NCBI GenBank assembly: GCA_026421215.1
Contig: JAPKBN010000009.1
Span: 1-54,228 of the forward strand
Source of the DNA: Dehalococcoidia bacterium
GTDB lineage: Bacteria; Chloroflexota; Dehalococcoidia; Lucifugimonadales; Lucifugimonadaceae
Length of the DNA: 54,228 nt
Direction: 5' to 3'
Part shown: in pieces, positions 52,817 to 54,228 of the stretch
Numbering within the stretch: the first letter of the stretch is position 1
Layout of the letters: each line of letters opens with the position of its first letter
Notes under the pieces: model-generated
Database searches by the model: none
The model's input: only the letters and a program-made list of their open reading frames with translations
What the model was told of the DNA's origin: nothing
Position numbers and translations under genes: made by a program

Positions 52817-54228
52817 ATGACACATCGTTACTTCTCATCCTTTAACTTTCGGGTTGCATCGATCCTTATAGCCGGGCTGGCCTTAATTCTTATCGCTGCG
52901 TGTAGTAACGGAACCGACGAAGCCTCTCCGATCGTGATCAGGACCGCAGCGCCCACCGCTACGGTGCTCTCGATTTCACCTGAAGAAGCCAAGGTGCGGC
53001 TGCAACTGCGGAACCTGTTCACTCGGCAGGAGGGCATCGAGATAACGGCGATACGGCAGGCCGCCGATACCGGCAACCCGGGCTTCATCGCTCCGATCGT
53101 GGACCTCGCCAGCGCTGGTTTTGCCAACGATGAGCGGGCAGCGATAGCCGATGCACTGACCCGGCTTACGGGTCAGAAGTTTGACCCAACAAGCTTCAAT
53201 CTCCACGAGGACGCGTATCGGTGGCTTGGGCAGCATCCGGAGATCGAGGCGGTTCCAGGGTACGCCGCGTGGAAGGGCGATCTCTACAGCGTGATAGACC
53301 GCCGGTTCAGCGACTTCTTTTACGAAGGTGTCCCGGCAAGAGTTCCGATATCCGGAGCGGTGTGGGGCGGCGTAGGTGTAGACGGGATACCGCCGCTGGA
53401 CTATCCAGAGTTTACGGCACCCGGTGGAGCGACATATCTGGAGTTTGACGAGCCTGTATTCGGGGTCAGCATTAATGGCGACGAAAGAGCCTACCCGTTG
53501 CGAATTCTGGCGTGGCATGAGTTATCGAACGACGTGGTGGGCGGAAAACCCGTCGCCCTCGTCTACTGAACTCTCTGCGGAATGGGCGTCCTGTACGATG
53601 CCGAGCTTGATGGGAAGGTCCAGCAGATCGGCACATCCGGGTTCCTGTATCAGAGCAACAAGCTCATGTACGACTCAGGCAGCCGGACGCTCTGGCACTC
53701 GCTAACGGGGGACCCGGTCATAGGCAAACTGGCGTTCAGCGATCTCAGGTTCAAGCAACTGCCGCTAACCCTAACGACCTGGGGCGATTGGCTGGAGAAG
53801 AACCCGAAAACCAAGGTCCTGGACATCGATACCGGTTTCGACCGGAATTACCGCAATCTGAACAAGCGCGGCTCGGCTTATTACGACTACTTCAACTCGT
53901 CCGACTGGTTATTCCCGACGTTCCAGACTAACGAGGCTTTGAGACTGAAGGATCGGGTTCTTGCCCTCAATTACGCCGATTCTCCCAAGGCGTACTCGCT
54001 CGAGGCGCTCCAGGAAACGCCCGTCGTGAACGACACGCTGGGAGGGCAGGAACTGGTGATTACGTTCAACCCGCTTGCCGAGGCAGCCCGGCCGTACGAG
54101 CGCGCCGGGCACAACTTCACGCCAACGCAGGACCCGGACGTGGTGCTTGATGAGGACGGGGCGCAGTGGCATGTTGAGGAGACGGGGCTTGTGAAATCGG
54201 ACGGAACCGAGACGCTTGCCCGGCTTCC
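52817..54228 (+). CDS. DUF3179 lipoprotein with in-frame TGA, probable selenoprotein (3' end beyond window)
   Basis: ATG 52817 opens a frame with a signal peptide and lipobox LIAAC (Cys29), so a lipoprotein anchored outside the membrane. The DUF3179 core starts near YLEFDEPVFGVSINGDERAY and reaches GGKPVALVY. There a TGA (53567-53569, codon 251) interrupts the frame. The next residues TLCGMGVLYDAELDG are exactly how the family continues after the first Cys of its Y-C-x-L-C-G motif. The same frame then runs open to the window end, with GFLYQSNKLMYDSGSRTLW and TTWGDWLEKNPKT typical of DUF3179. Single-base loss of Cys or recoding to selenocysteine (UxxC) are the options. The latter is favoured. 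Function of the family is unknown. Confidence 0.85.
53585..53602 (+). promoter_or_regulatory. Candidate bacterial SECIS stem-loop
   Basis: GGCGTC (53585-53590) pairs with GATGCC (53597-53602), one G-U pair, around the loop CTGTAC. It starts 16 bases after the TGA and the loop GU is about 24 bases after it. That is inside the distance range of known bacterial SECIS elements (apical G/GU). The stem is short and such hairpins occur by chance, so this alone proves little. Confidence 0.45.

Noticed and set aside
53567-53569. DUF3179 simply a pseudogene or ending at this TGA
   Set aside because: The frame is intact and homologous on both sides, and the TGA sits at the redox Cys, so recoding is the simpler reading; still not proven.
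1-54228. CRISPR array, tRNA or rRNA genes
   Set aside because: No regularly spaced repeats, and no cloverleaf or rRNA-like stretch noticed by eye; a tRNAscan/Infernal run would be decisive.

Overview
The window looks like a piece of a free-living marine bacterium of the Chloroflexota, most likely the SAR202 / Dehalococcoidia-like group. This is inference from gene content. It holds four luciferase-like flavin/F420 monooxygenases, three close paralogues of a galactonate/mannonate-dehydratase-type enolase-superfamily enzyme, an RraA-like protein, an SMP-30 lactonase, a sulfatase and a tiny DUF5679 zinc-ribbon protein. Published SAR202 genome analyses describe this kind of enolase and monooxygenase expansion. 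No rRNA, tRNA, CRISPR array, transposase or phage gene was seen.

Layout. 1-7.2 kb: a cut-off amidohydrolase with a Gfo/Idh oxidoreductase, a YhbW-like monooxygenase, a membrane nucleotide-sugar dehydratase and an anchored hydrolase. 7.3-9.7 kb: a Nudix hydrolase, a small TPP-fold protein, then a gene-poor stretch with a frameshifted PPOX pseudogene and a short ORF behind a folded, riboswitch-like leader. 9.7-18.3 kb: a minus-strand housekeeping block (rph, eno, gap, pdxS, pdxT, a GNAT protein, a SpoIIIAA-like R3H ATPase, tmk). 18.5-34.5 kb: a catabolic island with two PanE-like reductases, RraA, a quinone-reductase-like MDR, thiolase, the three enolase paralogues, SMP-30, an ester cyclase, an NHL propeller, sulfatase, nitroreductase and a MazG-like protein. 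Its spacers carry short dispersed repeats. 34.7-54.2 kb: mixed accessory genes, including an alkaline-phosphatase-fold enzyme, acyl-CoA dehydrogenase, truncated haemoglobin, three more luciferase-like enzymes, two aldo/keto reductases, DinB, YaaA, a methyltransferase/GNAT pair, an MFS exporter, an SDR/JAMM pair, two tandem VOC proteins and a DUF3179 lipoprotein cut by the window end.

Most notable: the DUF3179 gene has an in-frame TGA exactly where the family has the first Cys of its CxxCG motif. The reading frame stays open to the window end, and a small stem-loop sits about 16-33 nt downstream. This is best read as a selenoprotein (UxxC). Second is the three-way-junction-like inverted-repeat element at 9047-9124, which would sequester the start region of a 63-codon ORF. 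Other points are a YaaA gene whose conserved N-terminus needs a CTG start, a GAPDH whose NAD-specificity positions are substituted, and a TPP-fold protein without the GDG motif.

How the genes work together (inference): the island reads as uptake-independent intracellular breakdown of sugar acids, lactones, sulfate esters and CoA-activated acids. Flavin/F420 monooxygenases, reductases and VOC proteins supply oxidation steps, and the housekeeping block supplies glycolysis, vitamin B6 and dTTP synthesis.
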